In this document: positions 52,380 to 62,377 of the stretch, in pieces
Layout of the letters: each line of letters opens with the position of its first letter
Numbering within the stretch: position 1 is the stretch's first letter
Source of the DNA: Leptospira andrefontaineae
GTDB lineage: Bacteria > Spirochaetota > Leptospiria > Leptospirales > Leptospiraceae
Assembly (NCBI RefSeq): GCF_004770105.1
Contig: NZ_RQEY01000015.1
Location: forward strand, 62,001-126,000
Direction: 5' to 3'
Length of the DNA stretch: 64,000 nucleotides
Program-made: the position numbers and the translations under genes
Notes under the pieces: generated by a model
The model's database searches: none
What the model saw: only the letters and a program-made list of their open reading frames with translations
Told to the model about the DNA's origin: nothing

Positions 52380-54005
52380 TTAATAAAATCTAGGCATTAA
52401 ATTCACCGAAGGCTTCTGAAAAACTCCACCTGATGGTGCCGTATAAGTAGTAGATTGCAATTGTGTTCCGTTCTGCAAATTATACCGTCTTAGATAGGCA
52501 GTGCTATTGGAACCGGAATCAATGAATGTAAGAAATACATCTGCGTCAGTTCCGGTTGTTACAATGTCAATTTCTCGAAAGATATTTGAACTCGGACTGT
52601 TAGGAAATATGTTCGCAGTATTATTCGGAAAGACTCCGTTTGTGGATATCACATATTGTATTGGAACAACGCCTACACCTCCTTTTGAAAAAGCTAGGAT
52701 AGCTTCTCCATTCGATAATGCAGCAAGCTGAGCAGAACTAGCGAATGCGTTATTATTAGAGTAGTTACTAGTATTCCAAGCAGAACCGTCGGTGCTTGTT
52801 TGGATCTTAACGCCGGGAAAAGTTATAGGGGCTGCATAAGAAACCCAGATTTTTTCCGAAGCTGATCCGGCACCCGTCACTACCGCCGATGAAGAATGAT
52901 TATAATTCCCGGCGTCACTATAAGGAAGTATGTGAGTCCAAGTGATACAATCGCTACTTCTATAAACACCGCTCTGATCCGGGTTGCCTTGGGTACCCAC
53001 GTAGCTCAAATAAAAATTCCCTTTAAAATAAACAAATCCGAAAGAGGAAAGCGTAGAGAAGGTAAAATTACTCGCAGGTAAATCAGTCTTAGTGAAATTC
53101 CCTGGGGCAAATTGACTCCTCGGAGCAGAAGCAAAACGAATTTTATCCCCTCTTGAATACGCTATATAGCTAAGCCCGCGATCCGGTGCATTTGCGATTT
53201 TTACGTCTTGGACAGTTGCATTATTAGGATAATAAGGCAACGGGTTCGACGGCGCTGAGAAAATGGATTGGCCTAAAATCTGTCCTGCAGCAGCAATTCC
53301 CCCCGTACTACCTGTCTCGACTGAAAGAGCCAATTCCATTTGATTAATTTGAGTCATTACATTGGGTTCGAGATTAATATAGTAATCTCCACTTCCTGTA
53401 ACACTATGATTTCCATGGGTCGCAGGGCACATACTGAGAGAAACATTAGGTCCGAAATGAAGAGCTCCACATTGATTACACCATCTCCATCCTTGTTGTG
53501 AGTTAGGAGAAGCTGTATTCAAACTTAACGCATAGGATGCGCTTCCCGTTGCGTCATGTGCTCCTCCATTCGGGCAAACATTAGGTGCGCCTGGAGAATC
53601 ATACCAAATAGCCTGGCAATTTTTACACCAATGCCAATGATCTTGGTATCCGGATGGGAGTGGTTGCCCGCTGGTAAGAAAGGGAAGATAATAGATTCCA
53701 CTCGGTATCGCTTCATGGGGCAGGCCATCCCTTGGGCAGATACTATTGGGCTGCTCCAATCCATAATAAAAAAGTCCTTGGCATTTATGACACCAAGCCC
53801 AATTAGATTGTGTGTACATGCCAGAAATCACGGATTGCGCGTTTACAGAATTGGCAGGAGCAGAGCCGATATTTTTAGCTGGGGACAAAAGGCCGGAAAG
53901 AAACGAAACTTCATTCTCTCCATTGTGTTCATGAGGATTACAATTCTCTACATAAGGTAAAAAAATTAGTAATAATAAAACTGCGCTAATAATACGTGAA
54001 CGCAT
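52380..54005 (-). CDS. Lipoprotein with three Trp-Cys repeats and a propeller-like C-terminus
   Basis: A 541-residue lipoprotein with signal ending YVENC (Cys22). Three tandem repeats of about 46 residues follow (63-108, 119-163, 171-213), each with W-x-W-C-x-x-C near the start, an aromatic strand, and C-P-x-G-x-x-H, then Y-x-L. The pattern W.WC..CQ.L.Y...CP.GG.H is known from secreted bacterial proteins and likely binds zinc. The C-terminal 320 residues have repeated strands typical of a sialidase-like propeller (GNFYLSYVGTQGNPDQSGVYRSSD). Ligand unknown. Convergent with lep. Confidence 0.8.
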   Translation of the reverse strand: MRSRIISAVLLLLIFLPYVENCNPHEHNGENEVSFLSGLLSPAKNIGSAPANSVNAQSVISGMYTQSNWAWCHKCQGLFYYGLEQPNSICPRDGLPHEAIPSGIYYLPFLTSGQPLPSGYQDHWHWCKNCQAIWYDSPGAPNVCPNGGAHDATGSASYALSLNTASPNSQQGWRWCNQCGALHFGPNVSLSMCPATHGNHSVTGSGDYYINLEPNVMTQINQMELALSVETGSTGGIAAAGQILGQSIFSAPSNPLPYYPNNATVQDVKIANAPDRGLSYIAYSRGDKIRFASAPRSQFAPGNFTKTDLPASNFTFSTLSSFGFVYFKGNFYLSYVGTQGNPDQSGVYRSSDCITWTHILPYSDAGNYNHSSSAVVTGAGSASEKIWVSYAAPITFPGVKIQTSTDGSAWNTSNYSNNNAFASSAQLAALSNGEAILAFSKGGVGVVPIQYVISTNGVFPNNTANIFPNSPSSNIFREIDIVTTGTDADVFLTFIDSGSNSTAYLRRYNLQNGTQLQSTTYTAPSGGVFQKPSVNLMPRFY

Positions 54006-54202
54006 GAATGCTCCTTTAGCTTTAATTAAAGCGGTTCTGATAAATCTTGAGGAAATAAATTATTAATTCTTCAAAATGACAAATAGGGAACACATATAAT
54101 CATAGATTAGAAACTTTGTATATCGCTCGAATGAGTAGTTTTATTCATTTTTCCGGATTGAATAAACGGGAGAAGTCTAAAGTTTTGTACGTAAGACTTC
54201 TT

Positions 54203-56116
54203 ATGGCAAAGTTAAAACTTGTTCAATTGCCTGTTCCTCCTCCTACGGCCTTTGCTGCTACTGGGAATGTTCCCTTGGCTGCAGGTTGTTTGGCTGTTTC
54301 TGCTCGGGAGAATGGCCTCGAAAAAAAAGGCCTGGAACTCGAAGTTCTCGATCCTGATATCACTGACAAAGAAGGGGATAGCCAACTTGCTGATAGGATC
54401 GCAAAGGACGAGCCTGAGTTTTTGGGCTTCTCACTTTATCTTTGGAATACGGAAAGAAGCCTTCATCTTGCAAAAGAAGTAAAACGTAGATCTCCATCCA
54501 CTAAAATACTGATCGGTGGACCTGAAGTAAATCCCGACAATCCGTTTGTTCTCTCCGAAACAGGTTATGATATCGCAGTATCCGGAGAAGCGGAGCATAC
54601 ATTTTTTGCCCTTATGGACACTCTTCTCAAAAAAGAAGATCCTAGAAAATTACCAAACATCGCAGTCAGAGAGTTAGATGGAAAGATGGGAATGTTTTCT
54701 AAAGAAGAGAATGCTTCCTTTCCACTTACAAGTTATCCTTCTCCATATCTGCAAGGATTTGTGCCGGTTGATCCTGCAAGATCTACATATCTGGAAACCG
54801 TAAGAGGATGTAGATCCCAATGCACTTATTGTTTTTATCCAAAGAGCAGTAATGTATTAAGAACTTTAGATATACCTGAGACGATCAGACTTCTTTCCAG
54901 TTTGAGAGATAAGGGAGCTAAAGAATTAGTATTCTTAGATCCTACATTCAATCATAGACCTGGCTTCGAGGAATTTTTAGATGCAATTATAGATGTGAAC
55001 TCTGACAGAGCCATGACTATGTTCGGAGAATTGAGATCCGAAGGAATTACCGAGAAAATCGCAGACAAACTTGCATTAGCCGGTTTTAATCGAATAGAAC
55101 TTGGAATGCAATCCATCAATAAGGAAACCTTAAAACGTGTAAAACGTTTTGGAAGCCCGGAGAAGGTCGCCGAGGCCGCGAGAATGTTGGCTGATAGAGG
55201 AATTGAACTCTTATTAGATCTGATCATCGGACTTCCAGGAGATACTCCGGACGATGTGATGGAGGGAATCGAATTCTTTTACGGACATGGACTGGGAGAA
55301 TGGGTCCAAGTATTTCCATTATCCATTCTGCCTGGAACTGCAATGAGAAAGGATGCAGAGTCGGAAGGTTTAGTATATCTTCCTAAACCTCCTTATAGAG
55401 TGATCCGAACTCCTAATTTTAGCCCGGAAGCACTTAGCTCTACTTTATTTCGGTCGGAAGATAGACTAGACAGAAGGTTGGATGAGACTCCTAGAAGTTT
55501 ATTATCCGATCCTGATCCTTCGGTTGCGGATATATTCTCCTTTTCTCCTGGACTGACCGAAAAGTTTGGGTTAGAAGATTTTTCAATTTCAGGAGCAAGA
55601 CATGTCTCTATTTGGTGGAGAGGTAATAATTTAGAAAAATCTAAAAAAGAATTCTTTGATAGATTGAATTATAGGTTCACCAAAGATCCTTTTGCAGTCA
55701 CCGACCTGATCTTATATCCTAAAACTTCTTTTGATCCTGAATTGATCACAGAGATTATGGAAGAATTCTCCAAGGTTCCTGCATCTTATCTTTCTCGCAC
55801 ACTTGCTCATCGTGGAGAAAATATGCTTCATAGGATCGTTCTTGTTCTTCCTCATGGAATTTCTTTTCCATTAGAATGGGTTTCCGAGATCAGAGAGTAT
55901 ATTCCTGTTTTCCAAGAAATGGAATGGGAAGAAGCAGTACAAAAATCAGTAGAACTTGGGGGAGAATTTCCGGGAGCAAGGATCATTTCTAAAAATGAGA
56001 ATACCTCTGCATGGAAAGTCCTAAAGGAAAATGCAGATCCTGAATCCGTAACATTCGCGGACAGAGTTCTGGAAAAACGCTGGTGTTGGGAAGTTCTGGG
56101 TTATTCGGAGAAATGA
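54203..56116 (+). CDS. B12-binding-domain radical SAM protein
   Basis: A 637-residue enzyme from ATG 54203; upstream in-frame codons have no ribosome site. An N-terminal Rossmann cobalamin-binding-like domain (about 1-130) has KLKLVQLPVPPPTAFAATGNVPLAAGCLA and ILIGGPEVNPDNPF. The radical SAM core holds VRGCRSQCTYCFYP (CxxxCxxC near residue 215), ELGMQSINKETLKRVKR and DLIIGLPGDTPDDVMEG. The C-terminal 170 residues are unique. Chemistry could be methylation or another radical reaction; the substrate is unknown. A DUF2007 gene follows after 34 bases. Confidence 0.85.
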   Translation: MAKLKLVQLPVPPPTAFAATGNVPLAAGCLAVSARENGLEKKGLELEVLDPDITDKEGDSQLADRIAKDEPEFLGFSLYLWNTERSLHLAKEVKRRSPSTKILIGGPEVNPDNPFVLSETGYDIAVSGEAEHTFFALMDTLLKKEDPRKLPNIAVRELDGKMGMFSKEENASFPLTSYPSPYLQGFVPVDPARSTYLETVRGCRSQCTYCFYPKSSNVLRTLDIPETIRLLSSLRDKGAKELVFLDPTFNHRPGFEEFLDAIIDVNSDRAMTMFGELRSEGITEKIADKLALAGFNRIELGMQSINKETLKRVKRFGSPEKVAEAARMLADRGIELLLDLIIGLPGDTPDDVMEGIEFFYGHGLGEWVQVFPLSILPGTAMRKDAESEGLVYLPKPPYRVIRTPNFSPEALSSTLFRSEDRLDRRLDETPRSLLSDPDPSVADIFSFSPGLTEKFGLEDFSISGARHVSIWWRGNNLEKSKKEFFDRLNYRFTKDPFAVTDLILYPKTSFDPELITEIMEEFSKVPASYLSRTLAHRGENMLHRIVLVLPHGISFPLEWVSEIREYIPVFQEMEWEEAVQKSVELGGEFPGARIISKNENTSAWKVLKENADPESVTFADRVLEKRWCWEVLGYSEK

Positions 56117-56150
56117 TCTTCTGAAAAAAATATTCCAAACAAACGATTAT

Positions 56151-56336
56151 ATGGAAGCTGTACTTTTCGAATCCAGGCTTTCTGCATTAGGAATTCCTTA
56201 TGTAAAAGAAGGGGACGAGCTAAATCCTTTAAGAGGCATTCTTCCTATGAACGATACTCTGATTTCGATATTTGTGGACGATGAGGATTTTGAAAGAGCA
56301 TATGAGCTTCTTTCGGAAGAAATAGAAGAAGATTAA
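56151..56336 (+). CDS. DUF2007-like small protein
   Basis: A 61-residue acidic protein. The pattern EAVLFESRLSALGIPYVKEG, then ISIFVDDEDFERAYELLSEE matches the DUF2007 'putative signal transducing' fold (strand-helix, then VxxxDxxxAxELL). ATG 56151 lies 34 bases after the radical SAM gene, so it is probably in its operon. Function unknown. Confidence 0.65.
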   Translation: MEAVLFESRLSALGIPYVKEGDELNPLRGILPMNDTLISIFVDDEDFERAYELLSEEIEED

Positions 56337-56479
56337 TCTTAATATATTTCGAAGAATTTTTTCTACTTCTATTTTATACTCCAAAGACTGATCTTTTTTA
56401 TAAAAATCCTATTCTGACGATTTTATACAATTTTTCTCCCAAGTTTACGGTTACGATTTCTCTATTATAGGAGAATGAA

Positions 56480-57055
56480 ATGTTAAACAACCGTAAAAAA
56501 GTATATGATTTCCCTCATAAGGCAATCCGTTATGGGATCTCAAAATTAGTGCAGGAGGCGGGAAGGACTGATTACTCAGATCCAAAAGACGTACTCGAAC
56601 TTCTCGAATCGGGAAAAGAGATCTTTCTAATGTTAAAAATTCACGCAAGAGATGAAGAAGGAGTGAGCCTTAAACATTTAGAAGAAAAAGATCCGCAAGC
56701 TTCTCTCAAAGACAAAGAAGAACATAAATACCTGGAAGAAAAAATAAAAGATTTGGAATCTCTTTTAGATAGGATTAAAGAAGAAGTAGGGCAAGCACAG
56801 ACTCTCTCCGAAGAATTTTATACAAAACTAATTCGTTTCCAAACAGATTATTTCTCTCATATGACCAGGGAAGAAGAGGAAACTCAGATTAGATTACATT
56901 TATACTTTTCCGATCCTGAATTGGACGATCACCAGAAAGAGATCATGGGTTCTTTGGGACGAGATGAATTCAAAATTTGGGCCAAATATTTGATCCCAAA
57001 TGTTCCAACCCCGATCAAAAATAGATTCGAAGAAATATTAAAAACGTATTCTTGA
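56480..57055 (+). CDS. Hemerythrin-like (HHE) domain protein
   Basis: A 191-residue helical protein. Candidate metal ligands follow an HHE pattern: LMLKIHARDEEGVSLKHLEE, then EEHKYLEEKIKDLES, then DYFSHMTREEEETQIRL. Such proteins bind a di-iron centre and sense or carry oxygen or nitric oxide. A GGAG site precedes ATG 56480. Some ligands differ from classical hemerythrins, so iron binding is inferred. It forms a same-strand cluster with the Cdd1-like and AraC genes. Confidence 0.7.
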   Translation: MLNNRKKVYDFPHKAIRYGISKLVQEAGRTDYSDPKDVLELLESGKEIFLMLKIHARDEEGVSLKHLEEKDPQASLKDKEEHKYLEEKIKDLESLLDRIKEEVGQAQTLSEEFYTKLIRFQTDYFSHMTREEEETQIRLHLYFSDPELDDHQKEIMGSLGRDEFKIWAKYLIPNVPTPIKNRFEEILKTYS

Positions 57056-57129
57056 ACTACGGTATTGGTTTGTTATAAACCAAGTAACTCACTTGATTTT
57101 TGGGCGGACGTCCTGTAAGATCCTTCTCT

Positions 57130-57411
57130 ATGAAGTCGGATAAATCCGGGGTATTAAAAGAATTTCGCACTCTTCCAGGGGTTGGCAAAGTAATTGCAGA
57201 AGATCTTTGGAATCTAGGAGTTCGCAGTAAGGCGGAGCTCGCAAAATTAGATCCTGAAAAATTATACGAAGAGATTTGCGAATACCAAGGCACTCGAGTT
57301 GATCCTTGTATGTTGTATGTATTTCGGTGCGCAGTATATGTTTCTGCAACTCCCGATCCTGAACCGGAAAAAATGAAATGGTGGTTCTGGAAGGACAAAC
57401 AGCTTGTCTGA
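57130..57411 (+). CDS. Cdd1-like helix-hairpin-helix protein
   Basis: A 93-residue protein of the 'pathogenicity locus' (Cdd1) family. It has the helix-hairpin-helix EFRTLPGVGKVIAEDLWNLGVRSKAELAKLDPEKLYEE and the family signature QGTRVDPCMLYVFRCAVYVS ... KMKWWFWKD. HhH motifs bind DNA or proteins; the family has no proven function and its name does not imply virulence. ATG 57130 is chosen because it lies just before the domain. It overlaps the following AraC gene by 8 bases. Confidence 0.88.
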   Translation: MKSDKSGVLKEFRTLPGVGKVIAEDLWNLGVRSKAELAKLDPEKLYEEICEYQGTRVDPCMLYVFRCAVYVSATPDPEPEKMKWWFWKDKQLV

Positions 57412-58162
57412 TTTGATCCGAATTTCCTGGAACCATAAAGAATCTCCCGAAACTTATACAGTTCTACCGGGAGAAGAATGTGTAATTGGTATTCAGACTA
57501 AGGGAAAAATTTCTTTAGGTTCAGGTGAACAGCCAAAGGCCCTAGCCAAAGCGGGGATCACAGGGATCTTAAGAGGTCCCAGAACATTCTTTTCTGAAAA
57601 AAATACAAAATCACTTTTGGTTTATATTTCCCCTTTGTTACTTTCTAGAATGATCTCTGTGCCAATGGACCAGATCAGCGATTCCAGTTTATCTTTAGAA
57701 GATCTATTTTCGAGAGAGATGATCTCTGGGTTGGTAGCAGACTGTGAAGAAGCAGATTCAAAAGGTCTGGAAGCTTCTCAGACTTTGGAAAAATTTCGGA
57801 ACCTATTTACTTTAAAAGAAGAAAAGGAAAAATTTTTACCGGAAGCGGTTCTAAAGATTAAATCCTCATTCGGGGAGATCGGGATCAAAGGTTTAGCCGA
57901 AGATTTGGGTGTGAGTCAAAGCAGTTTAGAAAGAGGTTTTAAATCCAGAATAGGTTTAAGTCCGAAGGAATATGCCGGACTTATTCGATTCAGAAATATA
58001 TTCAGATTTTATAATTCTTCTTCGAGCCTAACCGAATTGGCTTTAGAGGCAGGCTATTATGACCAGGCTCATTTTATCCGTGAATTTAAGAAGAAGACGG
58101 GAGTTAGCCCAAAACAATGGTTTCGCCAGAATACAATCGCAGAATTAGATCTTAATTTTTAG
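57404..58162 (+). CDS. AraC-family transcriptional regulator
   Basis: A 252-residue regulator. The C-terminal AraC DNA-binding domain (about 150-245) has two helix-turn-helices: GEIGIKGLAEDLGVSQSSLERGFKSRIGLSPKEYAGLIRF and SSLTELALEAGYYDQAHFIREFKKKTGVSPKQWF. The N-terminal part has a cupin-like feel (TYTVLPGEECVIGIQTKG) and may sense a ligand. TTG 57404 starts within the end of the Cdd1-like gene, indicating coupling. Its 3' end overlaps the convergent glycosylase by 11 bases. Confidence 0.9.
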   Translation: MSDLIRISWNHKESPETYTVLPGEECVIGIQTKGKISLGSGEQPKALAKAGITGILRGPRTFFSEKNTKSLLVYISPLLLSRMISVPMDQISDSSLSLEDLFSREMISGLVADCEEADSKGLEASQTLEKFRNLFTLKEEKEKFLPEAVLKIKSSFGEIGIKGLAEDLGVSQSSLERGFKSRIGLSPKEYAGLIRFRNIFRFYNSSSSLTELALEAGYYDQAHFIREFKKKTGVSPKQWFRQNTIAELDLNF

Positions 58163-58772
58163 AAAAGAATTCTCTTTTGACTGCTGGATGTTTTCGGATC
58201 AGATCCAAGGATTTTGCGATCAAGATCTTAGCTTCCGGAGAATGATTCCAAACATTCAGTCCGGATGGATGCGGTAAAGGGATCCAATCTAGCTCCACTC
58301 CGTAAAAGTTTTTCTTAAACTTTTTACCGATGACATCATCTAGTTTGTATTTTTGATTCTCCACCAATTGATCGATTGCCAATTTACCAATCGGAATGAT
58401 GAGCTCAGGTTGATTGAATTCAACTTCGAAACGAATGTATCTGGAACAATTTTGTACTTCGGAAGGATTTGGTTTTCTATCTCCACTTTTTGCTTTGCCA
58501 GGAAAACATCTGCATACTGCGGCCATATTCACTTTGGATCTATAGATCTCTTCTTCTATCCCTATGGATAAAAACCATTTGAATAAAGTTTTACCTGCAG
58601 TGTATGCGAATGGTCTTCCGAATTTTTCTTCGTGGATGCCGGGAGCTTGGCCTATGCTCATAATTTTTGCGCCAGGAATTCCACCTTGTACAGGATTGCC
58701 TACCATGTCCGGACAAAGTCTGCAATGAAGTAATGTTTCTATATGTTTTTTGAATTTTTGGGAATCGTTCAT
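58152..58772 (-). CDS. Uracil-DNA glycosylase family protein (Fe-S type)
   Basis: A 206-residue glycosylase of the family 4/5-like superfamily, removing uracil from DNA. The first pair of cluster cysteines is in HCRLCPDMVG, the active-site loop is GQAPGIHEEKFGRPFAYTAG, further Cys are in VCRCFPGKAKSGDRKP and NCSRY, and the HPSGLNVWNHSP segment resembles the DNA-minor-groove loop. The four Cys fit a 4Fe-4S centre. ATG 58770-58772 is preferred over TTG 58778. Confidence 0.88.
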   Translation of the reverse strand: MNDSQKFKKHIETLLHCRLCPDMVGNPVQGGIPGAKIMSIGQAPGIHEEKFGRPFAYTAGKTLFKWFLSIGIEEEIYRSKVNMAAVCRCFPGKAKSGDRKPNPSEVQNCSRYIRFEVEFNQPELIIPIGKLAIDQLVENQKYKLDDVIGKKFKKNFYGVELDWIPLPHPSGLNVWNHSPEAKILIAKSLDLIRKHPAVKREFFSKN

Positions 58773-58782
58773 CCGCAACGGA

Positions 58783-59202
58783 TCAAGGCGCTAAAAGTTT
58801 CCAAGCTTCTTTGGAAGTACTTCCTACTCGGATCAGACTTTTTAATTTAGTAAGTTCTAAAATTTTATTCACTTGGGAAGAAGGTGAGAAGACTGCGATT
58901 CCACCCTTGCCGCTCTTTACTAGTCTGGAATGTGTCGCCATAAAAACTCCCAGTCCGGAAGAATCTATGTACTTCACATTTTCCATATTCACTAGAAGAT
59001 AAATAAATCCTCGATCAAGTAGATGAAAGAATCTTTCTTTCATGATCTGGGCTGAGTATAAATTAATCTCTCCAGAAATTTTTACAACCACTGCTTCCTT
59101 TGGAAGACCTTCCGGGATATTATCCTGATCTAGAAATACGCCTAGCTCGGGTGCGTCATGATCAAAATCTTTACTGTCCAGGTTCCAAGGAGTATCTGCC
59201 AT
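58783..59202 (-). CDS. STAS-domain anti-anti-sigma factor
   Basis: A 139-residue protein with a STAS domain after an acidic N-terminal tail of 35 residues. VVVKISGEINLYSAQIMKERFFHLL and NMENVKYIDSSGLGVFMATHSRLVKSGKGGIAVFSPS match anti-sigma-factor antagonists; the Ser in IDSSGLG is the likely phosphorylation site. It would bind a serine-kinase anti-sigma factor in a partner-switching network. No anti-sigma gene is adjacent. It lies 10 bases upstream of the glycosylase gene. Confidence 0.92.
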   Translation of the reverse strand: MADTPWNLDSKDFDHDAPELGVFLDQDNIPEGLPKEAVVVKISGEINLYSAQIMKERFFHLLDRGFIYLLVNMENVKYIDSSGLGVFMATHSRLVKSGKGGIAVFSPSSQVNKILELTKLKSLIRVGSTSKEAWKLLAP

Positions 59203-59280
59203 AATGTTGGTCGCTTATTTTTACCGAATGCGAAAACTATCAAATTACTAGCCGTTTCTGCAAGGATTTTATCCCGTTTT

Positions 59281-60453
59281 TCAACGATCCGAACTGTCTT
59301 CTCTTACTCCTTCAGAGATAGAGAATCTATAGATCTTTGCATTTAGTCCGAATTTTTGGAAATATTCCTTTTCGAATTTGGAGAATAAGGAAGAAGATCT
59401 GCCATCTTTGTCTAACACTAAGACACAACCTCCGAATCCTCCTCCGATCATTCTGGCTCCTAATACATTTTCAGAACGGAACCATTCTACTATAAAATCC
59501 GTTTCTTCACAGGAGACTTGGAAGTTTTTGGAAAGTGATTCATGACAGGAGAATAATTCTTTCCCTACCATTTCCGCATTTTTATCCTTTAAGGAGCGGA
59601 TAACGTTTTGGGCTCTGGATCTTTCTCCCAAAATATGAGTGGCTCTTTTAAATTCAGAAGGAGTTAACCCTGCTTTTTCGATCAAAGGGAAATTTGCTTG
59701 GCTTAAGGTCTGCACTTCTGGAGAAAGTTTATTACATTTTGAAGTCGCGGATTCTACTTCTTTTCTTCTGTCGTTGTACTCGCTCTCTTTCAGACTGTGT
59801 TTTACATTAGAATCGATCAGATAGAATTCATAACCTGGAAGATCCAAATCATGATATGAATACTCCAAACTTTCCGTATTTAAAGAAATACAAGAAGAAG
59901 GTTTTGCCACTGCGATCACGAACTGGTCCATGATCCCGCAGTTCACACCAACAAAATGATTTTCCGCTGCTTGAGCGAGTAATGCGATCTTCTCCTTTGT
60001 AATATCCCAAGAGAAAATTTTAGAAAGAGCAAATGTTGTTCCAACTTCTACAGCCGCAGAAGAAGAAAGCCCTGCTCCTTGGGGAATATTTCCCGTAAAG
60101 ACAAGATCGAAACCTTCTACCTTTAATCCTAATTTATGAGCTTCTGAAACAACTCCCAAGATATAATTTGCCCAAGGTTTTTCTACGGAATAGATGGGAT
60201 CCTTTGTTACAAATTCGGATTGGAAATCCAAGGAATACAATCTGATAAGACCGAGCCCGTTTGTCCGAATCGCAAAATGTGTTCTGAAATCGATTGCAGC
60301 CGGAAATACCAAACCGCCTGCGTAATCTACATGTTCACCTATGATATTCACCCTGCCTGGCGCGGAGAAAAAACGAATTGGACCTAGGCCCGGAGCATCC
60401 GGAAAAATATGCGAAAGAGAAGTGGAAAGATTCTCTCGGATAGAAAGAGTCAT
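59281..60453 (-). CDS. galK: Galactokinase
   Basis: GHMP-family kinase phosphorylating galactose at C1. The 390-residue protein has the galactokinase signature FFSAPGRVNIIGEHVDYAGG (residues 28-47), the ATP loop GAGLSSSAAVEVG (126-138), a catalytic Asp in CGIMDQF (Asp176), and MIGGGFGGCVLVL near residue 348. Other Leloir genes are not in the window; pgi lies divergently beside it. Full length and intact. Confidence 0.95.
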   Translation of the reverse strand: MTLSIRENLSTSLSHIFPDAPGLGPIRFFSAPGRVNIIGEHVDYAGGLVFPAAIDFRTHFAIRTNGLGLIRLYSLDFQSEFVTKDPIYSVEKPWANYILGVVSEAHKLGLKVEGFDLVFTGNIPQGAGLSSSAAVEVGTTFALSKIFSWDITKEKIALLAQAAENHFVGVNCGIMDQFVIAVAKPSSCISLNTESLEYSYHDLDLPGYEFYLIDSNVKHSLKESEYNDRRKEVESATSKCNKLSPEVQTLSQANFPLIEKAGLTPSEFKRATHILGERSRAQNVIRSLKDKNAEMVGKELFSCHESLSKNFQVSCEETDFIVEWFRSENVLGARMIGGGFGGCVLVLDKDGRSSSLFSKFEKEYFQKFGLNAKIYRFSISEGVREDSSDR

Positions 60454-60589
60454 TCTGGAAAATAAAATCTAAGACGTTCATACTTACAAGGGATTTTGGA
60501 AAATTAGAACATTGAATTATTTCGTTTTTCCTTGCTATTCCAATTAACATAAGTAATTTGTCTCGGATGTTCGATTTTGAGGAATACCG

Positions 60590-61930
60590 ATGGCTTTTTC
60601 TGTAGAAATAAACGATAGATTTGCCTCGGAGTTTGCCGACCCCAAAAACTATGAGCTCTTATTAAAAGAGTCAGGCCAGGCTTTACAAAATCTTCTCTCT
60701 GGAAAATCCCCAGGCTCCGAATTTTTGGGATGGGTCCGACTTCCTAAAGAGATCCAAAGAGTAGAATTAGAAAAAATTCATTCCGAGGCACAAAGACTCA
60801 GAAAACAATCCGAGACGATAGTTGTGATAGGGATCGGAGGTTCTTATTTAGGAGCCAAGGCTGTCATTGAAGCTTCTAAACCATATTTTAAAACTCCAAG
60901 TTTAGGATCGCCTGAGATCGTTTATGCGGGACATCATTTAGATGCACGTTATCATTCGGAACTTTTAGAATATTTAGAGAACAAAGAATTTTCGATCAAT
61001 GTGGTTTCTAAGTCGGGAACTACAACCGAGCCTGCTTTGGCATTTCGTTTACTTTGGGATCTTGCCAAAAAAAAATACGGGGTTAAAGCAAAAGATAGAA
61101 TAGTTGCTACAACAGATAGTTCTAAAGGTGCTTTGCGCAAAATGTCGGAAGAGTTAGGATTTACAACCTTCTCTATTCCGGATAACGTGGGTGGGAGATA
61201 TTCGGTTTTAACTCCGGTTGGGCTGTTCCCGATAGCCGCTGCAGGAGTGGATATATTTTCTTTTTGGGAAGGGTTCTCCGAAGCCGCAGACTTTTTGATC
61301 TCGGAAACTTCTCCTCATAAAAATCCGGCATGTATTTATTCCGCTTATAGAAATCTATTTTATAGATCCGGAAAGAAGATAGAAGTGATCGCAAATTATA
61401 ATCCTTCTATCCGAACTTTAACCGAATGGTGGAAACAGTTATTCGGAGAAAGTGAAGGCAAACAAGGTAAGGGAATTTTTCCTGCTTCTGTGGAACTGAC
61501 TACCGATCTACATTCTCTTGGGCAATATTTGCAGGAAGGGGAACGTAATATTTTCGAGACCGTTCTTTATTCCAAAAATACGGGAGCAAATGTATTGGTT
61601 CCTAAGGATTCAGAAGATTTGGATGGTCTGAACTTTTTAGCTTCTAAAAACTTGGAAGAAGTAAACTTACAGGCATTTCTTGGCACTTTAGTAGCACATT
61701 CGGAAGGCAGAATACCATGTTTGGAGATTCTGTTTCCGGACACAGGACCTAAAAGTCTAGGCCAAATGATGTATTTTTTTGAATTAGCCTGCGGAGTTTC
61801 GGGGAATGTATTGGGTGTAAACCCATTCGATCAGCCTGGGGTAGAGGCTTATAAGAAAAATATGTTCGCATTACTGGGAAAACCAGGTTTTGAAAATTTA
61901 AGAGAATCGCTTCGTCAAAAAGGAGTCTAA
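60590..61930 (+). CDS. pgi: Glucose-6-phosphate isomerase
   Basis: Interconverts glucose 6-phosphate and fructose 6-phosphate. The 446-residue protein is of the shorter bacterial type. Signatures are [12 protein letters not shown] (81-92), [15 protein letters not shown] (138-152), [15 protein letters not shown] (197-211) and [16 protein letters not shown] ribosome site with GAGGA precedes ATG 60590 at proper spacing. Diverges from galK. Confidence 0.96.
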   Translation: MAFSVEINDRFASEFADPKNYELLLKESGQALQNLLSGKSPGSEFLGWVRLPKEIQRVELEKIHSEAQRLRKQSETIVVIGIGGSYLGAKAVIEASKPYFKTPSLGSPEIVYAGHHLDARYHSELLEYLENKEFSINVVSKSGTTTEPALAFRLLWDLAKKKYGVKAKDRIVATTDSSKGALRKMSEELGFTTFSIPDNVGGRYSVLTPVGLFPIAAAGVDIFSFWEGFSEAADFLISETSPHKNPACIYSAYRNLFYRSGKKIEVIANYNPSIRTLTEWWKQLFGESEGKQGKGIFPASVELTTDLHSLGQYLQEGERNIFETVLYSKNTGANVLVPKDSEDLDGLNFLASKNLEEVNLQAFLGTLVAHSEGRIPCLEILFPDTGPKSLGQMMYFFELACGVSGNVLGVNPFDQPGVEAYKKNMFALLGKPGFENLRESLRQKGV

Positions 61931-62035
61931 GCAAAAAGAATTCTTTTTGGATGGATCGGTTTTTGGCTTATCATTTCGGAAAGATTTTTCTAAAAGCTTG
62001 ACAGAGATTCGTTCAGGTTTCGGATTAGATTCAAC

Positions 62036-62377
62036 ATGGTCCTAAGAGGAAAAAAACTAAGGTTCGTTTCGGCTTCCTTAGCCCTATTTACTCTACTATT
62101 CTTTCTCCATTCCGGACCATCCAACAGCCCTTATCCCGGGAAGAAGTCCGACCAATCACAAACAATCATCGGACAAGAGACCGATATAGAAGAATTAAGC
62201 GATCTCGCCGAAACCTCCGATCCTTCGGAAACGGTTTGGGGAGATTTTTTAACTTCTGAGATAAACACTCCCGGTCTCTCTAACTCAAACCCTTCCCGCC
62301 AGGATAGGTTTCAATTCCAACACAATAAATTATTATCTCAGCATCTGCTGAATATTCCTCCACCATCCATCTCCTAA
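62036..62377 (+). CDS. Small exported hypothetical protein, 113 aa
   Basis: A short protein with an N-terminal hydrophobic segment (KLRFVSASLALFTLLFFLHSG), which may be a signal or anchor, then a Ser/Pro/Asn-rich tail with no known domain. TTGACA at 61998-62003 may be its -35 box, which would leave a very short leader. Coding evidence is moderate: the length and codon bias look real, but no family supports it. Confidence 0.4.
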   Translation: MVLRGKKLRFVSASLALFTLLFFLHSGPSNSPYPGKKSDQSQTIIGQETDIEELSDLAETSDPSETVWGDFLTSEINTPGLSNSNPSRQDRFQFQHNKLLSQHLLNIPPPSIS

